From Anaerobacillus sp. (GTDB taxonomy: Bacteria > Bacillota > Bacilli > Bacillales > Anaerobacillaceae), in NCBI GenBank assembly GCA_007118195.1, contig SKSA01000180.1:1-13696 (forward strand): a stretch of DNA of 13,696 bases. The letters run 5' to 3'. This document shows positions 1 through 6,826 of the stretch, in pieces. Each line of letters begins with the position of its first letter. Positions within the stretch are counted from its first letter, which is position 1. The position numbers and the translations under genes were made by a program. The notes under the pieces were generated by a model. The model was not told the DNA's origin and ran no database searches. It was given only the letters and a program-made list of their open reading frames with translations.

Positions 1-136
1 GTCACCATCAACCATGAAAATTGACGACTGAGTTCTCTCACTTCGCTGTAAACTTCTATCGAATTTTAGAGGCTCGTTCGTGAATCTCAGTCGTCAAAAT
101 CTTATTTTTCATACAAAACCAACATGACGTAGCAAC
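1..136. repeat. Structured repeat, unit 1 (about 136 bp)
   Basis: This unit starts at the window edge with GTCACCATC, a 9-mer that recurs at 137 and opens unit 2. It contains a perfect 12-bp inverted repeat, TTGACGACTGAG (21-32) against CTCAGTCGTCAA (86-97). An outer ATGAAAA (14-20) can pair with TTTTTCAT (about 105-112) across a bulge on the right arm. The loop side carries GCTGTAAA and TTTAGAGGCTCGTTCG, both shared with unit 2. A short palindrome, TGACGT-AGCA-ACGTCA (125-140), joins the units. No reading frame of note is present. It could be a dispersed palindromic element or a structured RNA; I do not recognise the family. Confidence 0.6.
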
Positions 137-331
137 GTCACCATCTGGCGCATGTAAAAATGACGGTCGACTTTTCCTCTCTGCGCTGTAAAGCAACTGA
201 CCTCAATTACACCTTGAGATACTTCTTAAATAATTCATCGTGAAGCTTTGCGACGAGTAAGCGCAGGAGCACTTCGTACCGACTTTAGAGGCTTGTTCGG
301 AAAAACCGACCGTCATTTTACTTTTTACATA
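137..331. repeat. Structured repeat, unit 2 (longer copy)
   Basis: This is a second copy of the unit at the left edge. The inverted repeat is AAAATGACGGTCG (157-169) against CGACCGTCATTTT (307-319), with an outer ATGTAAAAA (152-160) facing TTTTTACAT across a bulge on the same side as in unit 1. The stem bases differ from unit 1 but stay paired, while GCTGTAAA and TTTAGAGGCTTGTTCG are conserved. The loop is about 80 bp longer than in unit 1 and includes local pairings such as CTGCGCT (181-187) with AGCGCAG (260-266) and CTCAA with TTGAG. No gene is visible between 1 and 356. Confidence 0.6.
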
Positions 332-356
332 CAAATACTTAATTTGTTAAAAGCAA

Positions 357-382
357 AAAGGTGATCGGAAAAGACCACCTTT
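357..382 (-). terminator. Rho-independent terminator of the cyclotransferase-like gene
   Basis: The arms are AAAGGTG (357-363) and CACCTTT (376-382), with an inner TC/GA pairing around a GGAAAA loop. On the minus strand the hairpin is followed by CTTTTTGCTTTT, a normal U-rich tail. It lies just beyond the stop codon at 393, so it ends transcription of that gene and possibly of the 1077-1799 gene upstream. Confidence 0.8.
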
Positions 383-392
383 CTCATTTCGA

Positions 393-1013
393 TTAGATTA
401 ATTTTTCAATTTCATTTTCACTATAATTCTCTTTAACTCCTGGCTTTGTAGTAAGATAATTGATAATTTCATGATTATTAAGGTTAACGTATCTTTTGAG
501 ACCTTCAATGATCATACTTAAATATTGTTCGGACGGTTTGTTAAACGGCACGTCTAAATCCCAATCAGCAGTAAATGTAAATATCGGAGCCCCTTCTTCT
601 TCTCCTAAAAATAAAATCGTTCCGTACCACGAATCTCTAAGAGTTAACTGACCTTCTTTTTTTACTTTTTCTAAATCAATATCAAACTCGACACCGTTGT
701 TTTCTTGTTTTACTACGTCCAAAAATTGTTCGCCAGTAATTAAATATTTTCTACTATACGTTACTTCGTTTTGGTCTTTGGTAAGACCGATAAAAGCGAC
801 TCCTTGTTGTTGCCAGCGATCTGAGTTTTTTGCAAAATATAATGGGAAATTCATGACGAATGTTTCTTGTTTTAGAGGTAATGATTGATCCCTACAACCG
901 ACTTCTTCTTTTTCAGATCCTTCGGGTTTGCCACCTCTTATATAACATAAAAATCGGTCTTTACTTAAATTCGAGCCGTAACTTGCATACCAGACATAGG
1001 TTTTTTCGGTCAT
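393..1013 (-). CDS. Gamma-glutamylcyclotransferase-like (YGSNL motif) protein
   Basis: A 206-residue cytosolic protein with YASYGSNL near the N-terminus (residues 9-16). YGSNL is the substrate-loop signature of the gamma-glutamylcyclotransferase/AIG2-like fold, whose members release 5-oxoproline from gamma-glutamyl compounds. It also has the RFLCYIRGGKPEG stretch (20-32) and a CRDQSLP segment typical of a Bacillaceae subfamily. As I recall, databases often label that subfamily 'histone deacetylase', for which nothing here gives support. The ATG is preceded by AAGGAAGTG at a slightly long spacing. The gene lies 63 nt downstream of the gamma-glutamyl-GABA hydrolase gene on the same strand with no clear terminator between them, so the two may be cotranscribed; a weak TTGTTG-16-TATTAT promoter may also lie in the gap. 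The fold is fairly certain, the substrate unknown. Confidence 0.75.
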   Translation of the reverse strand: MTEKTYVWYASYGSNLSKDRFLCYIRGGKPEGSEKEEVGCRDQSLPLKQETFVMNFPLYFAKNSDRWQQQGVAFIGLTKDQNEVTYSRKYLITGEQFLDVVKQENNGVEFDIDLEKVKKEGQLTLRDSWYGTILFLGEEEGAPIFTFTADWDLDVPFNKPSEQYLSMIIEGLKRYVNLNNHEIINYLTTKPGVKENYSENEIEKLI

Positions 1014-1076
1014 TGTATCGTTGTCACTTCCTTAGCATTTCTTTATTAAAAATTGCGTTCCTTCCTTTATAATACT

Positions 1077-1799
1077 TTATTTTTTACACTCAACAACAAA
1101 TTGTTTAAAAAGTTGAATCATCGTAGGGTCTTCCGTCGCCATTTCTTCAGGGTGCCATTGAACCCCCCATACTACAGGCGTTTCATTTATCCCTTCGATG
1201 GCTTCAATGATCCCATCTGGAGCAGTTGCTACTATTTTGATATTAGGCGCTAGCACATCGATAGCTTGGTGATGCATGCTGTTCACACGAATTTTTGTAC
1301 TTTGCAAAATCTGATACAAGCGACTTTCTGTATCTATTTGAATGTCATGGGTTGCTTCCGGTCGTTCTGCCTGCTGAAAATGATTGATAGCATTCGGAAT
1401 AGTCGTTGTAATATCTTGAATGACAGTTCCACCTAAAGCGGCATTCAAAATGGTAATCCCTCTACAAATCGCTAGGATCGGTTTTTGCTGCTTTAAAGCA
1501 TGGTGAATAAGTTCAATTTCAATCTTGTCTCGTTTTCCATTTGTTTTTTGTATTTGTGGTGATGGATTGGCTTGAAATGAAACTGGGTCAATATCTTCTC
1601 CACTACTAAAAATAAAACCATCACACATCGAAACCCATCTTTCAGCCAACTCTATAGGACCAATCGGAATAACCACCGGAATCCCACCACCGTAAAGGAC
1701 AGCTTGAACATATTTATGATGAACATGAACACTTGGGATATTATTATGCTTTTCAATAGAACTCGAAATTCCGATGATCGGTTTTGTTTGAAATGTCAT
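1077..1799 (-). CDS. Gamma-glutamyl-gamma-aminobutyrate hydrolase family protein (PuuD-like, class I amidotransferase)
   Basis: A 240-residue class I glutamine amidotransferase-fold hydrolase. The nucleophile elbow is LAICRG with Cys112, and the other triad residues sit in WGVQWHPEE (His216, Glu218). RDKIE (90-94) and SSGEDIDP (65-72) are typical of the peptidase C26/PuuD group. Characterised members cleave gamma-glutamyl-GABA to glutamate and GABA in putrescine breakdown; related ones act on other gamma-glutamyl amides. No other putrescine-pathway gene is in the window, so the substrate is inferred. The length is normal for the family. The ATG follows GAGGGAG at about 10 nt. A candidate catabolite-repression site lies about 110 bp upstream. 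Confidence 0.9.
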   Translation of the reverse strand: MTFQTKPIIGISSSIEKHNNIPSVHVHHKYVQAVLYGGGIPVVIPIGPIELAERWVSMCDGFIFSSGEDIDPVSFQANPSPQIQKTNGKRDKIEIELIHHALKQQKPILAICRGITILNAALGGTVIQDITTTIPNAINHFQQAERPEATHDIQIDTESRLYQILQSTKIRVNSMHHQAIDVLAPNIKIVATAPDGIIEAIEGINETPVVWGVQWHPEEMATEDPTMIQLFKQFVVECKK

Positions 1800-2198
1800 C
1801 GTTGATCTGCTCCCTCACACTAATTGGGTAATGCAAAAATAATTTTCATCTTTGCTGAAGTTGAAATTTTTCCTGAAGAATTGAAAATCACTTAAATATA
1901 ACCTATGGTTAACGTTTCCATTCATAAGTTCCAACTTATTTTTATCGAACGGTTGAGGAAAAATTCATCATTTACCGAATATCCATATACTACAAAGTTA
2001 CACTACACTGATATGTATATAAATCTATTTTTTCTGCGTACCCATGTATATAAAAATATGTGGATTAATTGACCAACATAAAAAATTACGCAAGCGTAGA
2101 TATTCGTGGTCGCTTAAGTTATAATTAATACTTAAAATCGTTTTCAACCAACATATTTTAAGATAAATATAATTTAAAAGAACGCGAAGGTGATATCA
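1800..2198. other. Divergent AT-rich intergenic region
   Basis: About 400 bp separate the divergent PuuD-like and SET-domain genes. It must hold promoters for both. For the plus strand a TATAAT lies at 2120-2125 with a weak TAGATA 17 nt upstream. For the minus strand TATATT lies near the candidate cre site. No ORF, long hairpin or repeat was seen in the remainder. Confidence 0.5.
1907..1921 (-). promoter_or_regulatory. Candidate cre (CcpA) site upstream of the PuuD-like gene
   Basis: The minus strand reads ATGGAAACGTTAACC, which matches the Bacillus cre consensus WTGNAANCGNWNNCW at every specified position except the last. It sits 108-122 nt upstream of the 1799 start, next to TATATT, a possible -10 with a poor -35. 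Carbon-catabolite control would fit an amine- or amino-acid-breakdown gene, but one isolated match is weak evidence. Confidence 0.4.
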
Positions 2199-2591
2199 AT
2201 GATTGAAGTAAAAACTTCACCACTAATTAGTGGAGAATTTAATAGAGGTGTATTTGCAACACAAGATATAAAAAAAGGTGAATTAATTCATGTAGCACCA
2301 GTGGTTCCCTACCCTAATGAAGAGCATATCTTGATCGAGGAAACGGCCCTTGCTGATTATGTATACGAATATGGTAAAAATCATTCTGCGGTCGTCTTAG
2401 GATATGGCATGCTATTTAACCATTCCTACGAGCCTAACGCTACTTATGATATTAATTTTGACAACCATACGTTTGAATACTACGCATATACGGATATAAA
2501 AGCAGGACAAGAAATACTGATCAACTACAATGGCGAAGTTGATAATAAAGAACCACTATGGTTTTTAAAGGAAGAGAAGGATCCATCATAA
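2199..2591 (+). CDS. Small SET-domain protein (putative protein-lysine methyltransferase)
   Basis: A 130-residue protein that is essentially one SET domain. RGVFATQDIKKGE (residues 16-28) is the N-terminal SET motif, NHSYEPNATY (74-83) is the NHSxxPN motif of the S-adenosylmethionine pocket and pseudoknot, and AGQEILINYNG (102-112) supplies the C-terminal tyrosine. Eukaryotic homologues methylate lysines; the targets of the short bacterial versions are mostly unknown. I chose ATG at 2199 because AAGGTGAT ends about 5 nt before it. A GTG at 2190 in the same frame would add three residues but overlaps that ribosome binding site. The gene is monocistronic, with a long hairpin element after it. 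No partner gene hints at a substrate. Confidence 0.85.
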   Translation: MIEVKTSPLISGEFNRGVFATQDIKKGELIHVAPVVPYPNEEHILIEETALADYVYEYGKNHSAVVLGYGMLFNHSYEPNATYDINFDNHTFEYYAYTDIKAGQEILINYNGEVDNKEPLWFLKEEKDPS

Positions 2592-2614
2592 AGATCAGTT
2601 TATTTAATACCTAT

Positions 2615-2737
2615 AAAAGAGGCTGCCCTATGTAAAGTGTTAGTAATCTCATATACTGTAATGAATTGTGCGAAAATGCCTACCATTATACAGTATTTTT
2701 CCATCGAGACGAAAATGCAATGGGGATCCTCTTTTTT
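2615..2737 (+). repeat. Long nested hairpin element, probable terminator of the SET gene
   Basis: The outer arms AAAAGAGG (2615-2622) and CCTCTTTT (2728-2735) enclose an inner hairpin ATACTGTAATG (2653-2663) against CATTATACAGTAT (2684-2696). The right outer arm ends in TTTTTT, so the whole can act as a Rho-independent terminator. At about 120 bp it is far longer than an ordinary terminator and resembles small palindromic elements of Firmicutes whose ends read AAAGAGGCTG. A short mobile palindrome used as a terminator is a fair alternative. Confidence 0.5.
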
Positions 2738-2774
2738 GATTCCTTAATAAATAGTAAATTGACAATGATCACTA

Positions 2775-2803
2775 TTGAACAATGTCGAATTACTATTTAT
2801 AAT
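2775..2803 (+). promoter_or_regulatory. Sigma-A-type promoter with a Spo0A box, for the histidine kinase
   Basis: TTGAAC (2775-2780) and TATAAT (2798-2803) are 17 nt apart and start about 50 nt before the ribosome binding site GAGGAG. In the spacer, 2783-2789 reads TGTCGAA, an exact match to the Spo0A-box core. A box between -35 and -10 would normally repress. Another TTGACA lies at 2759-2764 without a suitable -10. Confidence 0.55.
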
Positions 2804-2854
2804 TGTATTAACGTTATGAATTTTCAAAAAGGTTGATAGAGGAGTTAAATATAG

Positions 2855-4159
2855 ATGGATTTAGCTATAAAACTGATGTTTAATTTAAGTTTATTACTTG
2901 TTTTATTATTTTTCTTTATTATTTTTGTGGAACAAAAAGTCGCTGATTTTTCTCGTTCCTTCTATTTTTTTTACTTTAGTATATCTCTCATTTTATGTCT
3001 ATTAGTTTCAAATACGATAACAGATTATTTAATTTTTGATTTAAGGCAAATTCCTTTAACTCTCGGTGGCCTTTACATGGGGCCCATACTAGGATCATGG
3101 CTTTTCTTGCTAACAATAGTAATGCGTGGATGGATCGCGATAGATACTGGATTTTGGATTAGTTCCTTTTATTTTTTAGGTCTTACAATTACTACTATTT
3201 TGCTACATAAAAAGTTTTTAATAAAAAATAGGCATACCAAAGTTATTTGGGCTACAACACTGGCAATAATAACCTCGATTTTTTGGGGTGCTATATACTG
3301 GGTTGAAAACCTTAATTTGTTTTCTTTTAGTTCTATCGTTTTAATACTTATTATTCCTGTTTTAGGAACAACGATTATTATTTATACGATTGAATCAGTT
3401 AGAGAAAAATTAGTTTATCGAACAAGAGTGTTAAATTCAGAAAAAAGGGAAGCTGTCAGTCATATCAGCGCTTCTATTGCTCATGAAGTTCGTAATCCTC
3501 TCACTGTTACACGCGGCTTTCTACAGCTTTTACAAAGACCATTAATAACGGATGAGAATAGGTTGGACTATACGAGTATCGCCATTAAGGAATTAGATCG
3601 TGCTGAGAGCATTATTGCTGATTATTTAACATTTTCTAAGCCTACGTTAACCAAAAATGAAACTCTTGTCGTATGTGAAGTATTAAAACAAATGGTTGAA
3701 GTGATTAAACCGTTAGCGAATATGAATACAGTTGAATTAGAACTTGAATGTGACTGCAAAGCAACGATTTGTGGTGATAAAAATAATTTTCATCAAAGTA
3801 TCTTGAATATGTTTAAAAACTGCATTGAAGCAATGCCTAATGGTGGAAAGTTAACCATAAATACATATATTAAAAATAAACAGTTGATCATTGAAATTAA
3901 AGATACAGGGATTGGAATGACGAAAGAACAACTTCAACGACTCGGTGAACCGTATTTTTCAAACAAAGGGATAAAAGGGACGGGCCTTGGTATGATGGTT
4001 ACGTACTCGGTTGTTCGGACGATGAATGGTTTTATTAATGTAGAAAGTGAGATTAACAAAGGAACTACATTTAAACTACGCTTTCCACTAGCGATTGAAG
4101 ACAATAAAAATGATAAAGTTCAAGGTGAGTCAAACGCAAGTTCGTTCGATCCTTTTTAG
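2855..4159 (+). CDS. Orphan membrane sensor histidine kinase, KinB-like
   Basis: A 434-residue sensor kinase. The N-terminal part (about 1-180) is almost all hydrophobic, with roughly six membrane segments and a GGLYMGPILG stretch (71-80) resembling the 5TM/LytS-type sensor domain. The H-box is ASIAHEVRNPLTVTRGFLQLL with phospho-acceptor His210. The N-box is around NMFKNCIEAM (318-327), the G1 box is DTGIGM (350-355), an F-like PYF lies near 367 and the G2 box is GTGLGM (375-380). The H-box wording is that of the Kin sporulation kinases, which feed Spo0F. No response regulator or kapB gene adjoins it, again like orphan Kin genes. The start follows GAGGAG at about 10 nt, and the promoter has a Spo0A box. 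The role in sporulation is inferred; another LytS-like input is possible. Confidence 0.85.
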   Translation: MDLAIKLMFNLSLLLVLLFFFIIFVEQKVADFSRSFYFFYFSISLILCLLVSNTITDYLIFDLRQIPLTLGGLYMGPILGSWLFLLTIVMRGWIAIDTGFWISSFYFLGLTITTILLHKKFLIKNRHTKVIWATTLAIITSIFWGAIYWVENLNLFSFSSIVLILIIPVLGTTIIIYTIESVREKLVYRTRVLNSEKREAVSHISASIAHEVRNPLTVTRGFLQLLQRPLITDENRLDYTSIAIKELDRAESIIADYLTFSKPTLTKNETLVVCEVLKQMVEVIKPLANMNTVELELECDCKATICGDKNNFHQSILNMFKNCIEAMPNGGKLTINTYIKNKQLIIEIKDTGIGMTKEQLQRLGEPYFSNKGIKGTGLGMMVTYSVVRTMNGFINVESEINKGTTFKLRFPLAIEDNKNDKVQGESNASSFDPF

Positions 4160-4160
4160 G

Positions 4161-4274
4161 CTACTTAATCAAAATCCATAATATTAGGTGGCGCGGTTCA
4201 TCTGCAATCATATCTTCAAGGTGTACAACAAGCTCGGTTTGAACTAATTCGGCGACGTTCATCTTGTTATCCAC
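4161..4274 (-). CDS. Possible small protein of 37 residues
   Basis: GTG at 4274 begins a 37-codon frame. AGGGTG lies about 6 nt upstream, so the ribosome binding site is good; an ATG at 4280 would overlap it. The product begins MDNKMNVAELVQTEL and ends in a hydrophobic HLILWILIK tail, giving an amphipathic, acidic small protein. I do not recognise a family. It is convergent with the kinase gene, the two stops being only a few bases apart, and is isolated from glpC by terminators, so it would need its own promoter; none is convincing. It may be chance. Confidence 0.35.
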   Translation of the reverse strand: MDNKMNVAELVQTELVVHLEDMIADEPRHLILWILIK

Positions 4275-4337
4275 GATCATCACCCTATCTATTAAGATTT
4301 TGTCTCTATAAAACTTGTATCCGGCTCAGAAAAATTC

Positions 4338-4369
4338 AAACCTATAGTTTGACAAAATTCAATAGGTTT
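4338..4369 (-). terminator. Weak second terminator-like hairpin beyond glpC
   Basis: AAACCTAT (4338-4345) pairs with ATAGGTTT (4362-4369). On the minus strand the arm is followed by GAATTTTTC. It lies behind the stronger hairpin at 4398-4423 and may be a backup stop for the glp transcript. The loop of 16 nt is long, so I rate it low. Confidence 0.4.
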
Positions 4370-4397
4370 ATACAAAGCGCTAGAGCAAAACAAAAAA

Positions 4398-4423
4398 TTC
4401 GACAAGTGTTATCACTTGTCGAA
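4398..4423 (-). terminator. Terminator of the glpABC operon
   Basis: TTCGACAAGTG (4398-4408) and CACTTGTCGAA (4413-4423) form a perfect 11-bp stem with a TTAT loop. On the minus strand TTTTTTGTTTTG follows, a strong U-tail. The same 11-bp stem recurs at 12754-12779 behind the CapA gene. Confidence 0.85.
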
Positions 4424-4431
4424 CCAATTTA

Positions 4432-4458
4432 TTCACATGGTGTCAGACACCATGTGAA
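4432..4458. repeat. REP-like perfect palindrome
   Basis: TTCACATGGTGTC and GACACCATGTGAA flank a single central A (4445), giving 13 bp of perfect symmetry. GGTGTCAGACACC-type palindromes are, from general knowledge, common dispersed repeats in Bacillaceae. It lies between the glpC stop and the glp terminator, so it is transcribed with the operon. ATTCACATG recurs once more at 4461-4469. Confidence 0.6.
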
Positions 4459-4470
4459 ATATTCACATGC

Positions 4471-5688
4471 CTAAGAATTGACGGGCACTTTTTCGTAGGC
4501 GGATTTTAAAATTTGCATTGGGTGCTTTACTTGTTTGTTCGTTAACTGATCAAGTTGATTTTTACACATTCCACATTCAGTCACTGTATAATCTGCGTCA
4601 AGTTCTTCTACTGCTGTCGCCATTGTTTTACCTAGTTCTAAGGAATAAGGGTACTTTTCTTCTTTAAATCCGAACGTTCCGCATTGTCCGCAACAACCCG
4701 CTGCCATATCTTGAATTTCAAACCCTGGAATAAGTTCTAAAATATCCATGGCTGGATTTCCGATCCCTTGACCTTTCATATGGCATGGTGCATAATAACC
4801 TACTTTAGCGTTGATTGTTGCAAAGTTTGTATTCAACTCACCTTCTTCATTAAGGATGCGTAAATACTCATCGGCATCATAAATGTGACGGGCAAGCTCT
4901 TTTGCCTCTTCTGTTTTTAAATAAGAGGCATATTCTTTTTTAAACGCTGATGTGCAACTAGTACAAGTCATGACGATATCATAACCTTGACGTGTATATT
5001 CTAATAAACTGTTAGTATTAAATTGTGCGTTTTTCAATCCTTGTTTCATTTGACCGTTCGCAAACATAGGAACGCCACAACATTTTTGCTCTGGTATCGC
5101 AACGTCTATCCCGTTATATTCCATAACTTTAATAAAGGAACCCGCCACATCAGGTGCGTTATACGTTGCATAACACCCAGTAAAATACGCAACTTTTCTT
5201 TCCGTGGTCGCATGTTTTTTATTATAACGACGTTTAAAGTTACTAAACTCATAGCTTGGAAACTGGCGATCGGCATGAATGCCCAGCACCATTTGCATTA
5301 CTTTTCGTACAGGTTTTATCTTCATCGTCATATTTGTAATTGGCGCAAAAGTTGACGCCAATTTTCCAACTAATTCCGCATTGCTTAACACGATGTCACG
5401 GAATTTAGTCCCTTTTTCTTTAGCATGTATTGCTTTTGCGTAAGACGTCAACGTAGAGACGTGAACATTTTCTGGACAACTCGTGTCACATGTCCCACAA
5501 AGCGTACACAATTCAATTCGGCTATCATCGATCACTTCTTGATGATCCATCATTCGCTTTAATTCAGGACCTAAGTGCTTAGGTCCACCAAAATCCAATG
5601 TCGTATTAGAAATCGGGCAGCTAACAGTACAAGCATTACATTTTAAACACTTTTCGAAAGTCGTTTCATGAAAGCTTAACTCATGCAC
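4471..5688 (-). CDS. glpC: Anaerobic-type glycerol-3-phosphate dehydrogenase subunit C
   Basis: A 405-residue iron-sulfur subunit that anchors the GlpAB dimer at the membrane and passes electrons to quinone. Two [4Fe-4S] motifs stand near the N-terminus: Cys14/17/20/24 in CLKCNACTVSC and Cys61/64/67/71 in CTLCGTCDTSC. Two CCG domains follow: Cys172, Cys203-204, Cys242/245, then Cys302, Cys332-333 and Cys372/375, with the CCGVP and CCGQCG signatures. The length fits the GlpC family. The start is GTG at 5688, which overlaps the glpB stop by 8 nt and has AGGGGG about 8 nt upstream. It is the last gene of the operon, followed by a REP-like palindrome and a strong terminator. Confidence 0.93.
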   Translation of the reverse strand: MHELSFHETTFEKCLKCNACTVSCPISNTTLDFGGPKHLGPELKRMMDHQEVIDDSRIELCTLCGTCDTSCPENVHVSTLTSYAKAIHAKEKGTKFRDIVLSNAELVGKLASTFAPITNMTMKIKPVRKVMQMVLGIHADRQFPSYEFSNFKRRYNKKHATTERKVAYFTGCYATYNAPDVAGSFIKVMEYNGIDVAIPEQKCCGVPMFANGQMKQGLKNAQFNTNSLLEYTRQGYDIVMTCTSCTSAFKKEYASYLKTEEAKELARHIYDADEYLRILNEEGELNTNFATINAKVGYYAPCHMKGQGIGNPAMDILELIPGFEIQDMAAGCCGQCGTFGFKEEKYPYSLELGKTMATAVEELDADYTVTECGMCKNQLDQLTNKQVKHPMQILKSAYEKVPVNS

Positions 5689-6826
5689 GTTGTAACCCCC
5701 TCATGTCTGACTGTTCCATTTGGAAATTCGTTAAATAGCTAGAGACGATCGAATAAACACCACCGGTAATACCATAATGGATGACGTTTGTGCCAAGACT
5801 AGCGCCTACTGGATACACATGATCAGGTAGATCGACATAAGACCCTTCTTTATTAACAGAAAGATGTAGTGTCGTCTCTTTAAGCCCCTTTGCCGTTTGT
5901 TCGAGACCCCCACCGAGGATGCCACCTGTACAAATTAAAAGATGATATGATTGCAGTTTTGCGCTTCGGTTACTCATTTTGATCGTGATTTCATTAATTG
6001 TTCCTTTTTCAGAAAATCCGTTCACTTCAGTATCTGCATAAAAACGAACGCCGAGTTTTATTGCCTCTTTTCGTAAACGCTCGTGAAGTCGTATCGCTGT
6101 AGCATTCGGTGGCAGTCCCGGTGCTTCAGTGACCTTCGCCTTTAATTCAGAAGAGAATTGCGTATGCACTTCTTCCCATTGTTGAACCCCTAATGCAGCA
6201 GGGAAAATGAATAAGTCAACGCCTTCGGTGGATTCAGCCTTCATTTTCTCTTTTATTTGTTTTAAAATTTGCTCGCGACTTTCTTTTTCGTCTAACACTC
6301 GAGCAGCGTCTAGTTGCGTCAATGTCCGTTGTGAATCTTTACCGAGACTAACGCTCATCGTTTTGATCTGTAAATTTGGTCTTTCTTTTTGTAAATTCCC
6401 TTTTAAAAATTCTGGTTGGAAATCGACAATTTCAGTAAATCCGACGATAACGACGCGTCCTTTTTCTGGAATAGGGGTGATCGTTTTCGGATAAAGCGCG
6501 GTACTTTTTAAATGGCCACTACTAGTGACGATATTAGCTAGTTTGTCAACATCGCCAACGTATTGGTAACCGATCTTCTCTGTTAATCTTTTAAACTCGT
6601 TAATAGCGTCTTTAACAGTAATTTTTTCACGGTTTGATAAACCATATAACTCCATCCATTGCGAAAAATCTTTGTTCGATCCAGGAACTAAATCCATCAA
6701 CCCTGTAGATTGAAGCATTTTTCCCGTTCCTTTTGCAACAAGTGCGACTTTTTTGTTTTGCTTTTTAGCAACAATGGCTGAAAGTAATCCGGTTAACCCT
6801 TGACCAACAACGATTACATCATACAT
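5681..6826 (-). CDS. glpB: Anaerobic-type glycerol-3-phosphate dehydrogenase subunit B
   Basis: A 381-residue flavin-binding subunit. It opens with MYDVIVVGQGLTGLLSA, a dinucleotide-binding Rossmann motif, followed by the GKMLQSTGLMDLVPG stretch typical of GlpB. It works with GlpA and GlpC to oxidise glycerol-3-phosphate to dihydroxyacetone phosphate. I start it at ATG 6826 rather than the in-frame ATG at 6844, because the six codons between spell AGGAGGGG, which serves as the ribosome binding site. With this start the overlap with glpA is 8 nt, the same as at the glpB-glpC junction, which points to translational coupling. It is somewhat shorter than the E. coli protein of about 419 residues. 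Confidence 0.92.
   Translation of the reverse strand: MYDVIVVGQGLTGLLSAIVAKKQNKKVALVAKGTGKMLQSTGLMDLVPGSNKDFSQWMELYGLSNREKITVKDAINEFKRLTEKIGYQYVGDVDKLANIVTSSGHLKSTALYPKTITPIPEKGRVVIVGFTEIVDFQPEFLKGNLQKERPNLQIKTMSVSLGKDSQRTLTQLDAARVLDEKESREQILKQIKEKMKAESTEGVDLFIFPAALGVQQWEEVHTQFSSELKAKVTEAPGLPPNATAIRLHERLRKEAIKLGVRFYADTEVNGFSEKGTINEITIKMSNRSAKLQSYHLLICTGGILGGGLEQTAKGLKETTLHLSVNKEGSYVDLPDHVYPVGASLGTNVIHYGITGGVYSIVSSYLTNFQMEQSDMRGLQRA

Noticed and set aside
1..331. CRISPR array or integron attC sites as an explanation of the repeats.
   Set aside because: There are only two units of unequal length with no spacers. The arms lack the attC core sites (GTTRRRY), and no cas or integrase gene is present.
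393..1013. Calling this protein a histone deacetylase, as similar proteins are sometimes named.
   Set aside because: No deacetylase metal motif is present, whereas the YGSNL motif points to the cyclotransferase-like fold.
697..1253. Plus-strand frames of 60-70 codons over the cyclotransferase-like and PuuD-like genes.
   Set aside because: They lie antisense to well-supported genes, have no ribosome binding site or recognisable motif, and their composition is that of a shadow frame.
2068..2073. TTGACC as the -35 of the SET gene.
   Set aside because: No acceptable -10 lies at 16-18 nt; the nearest TATAAT is about 46 nt away.
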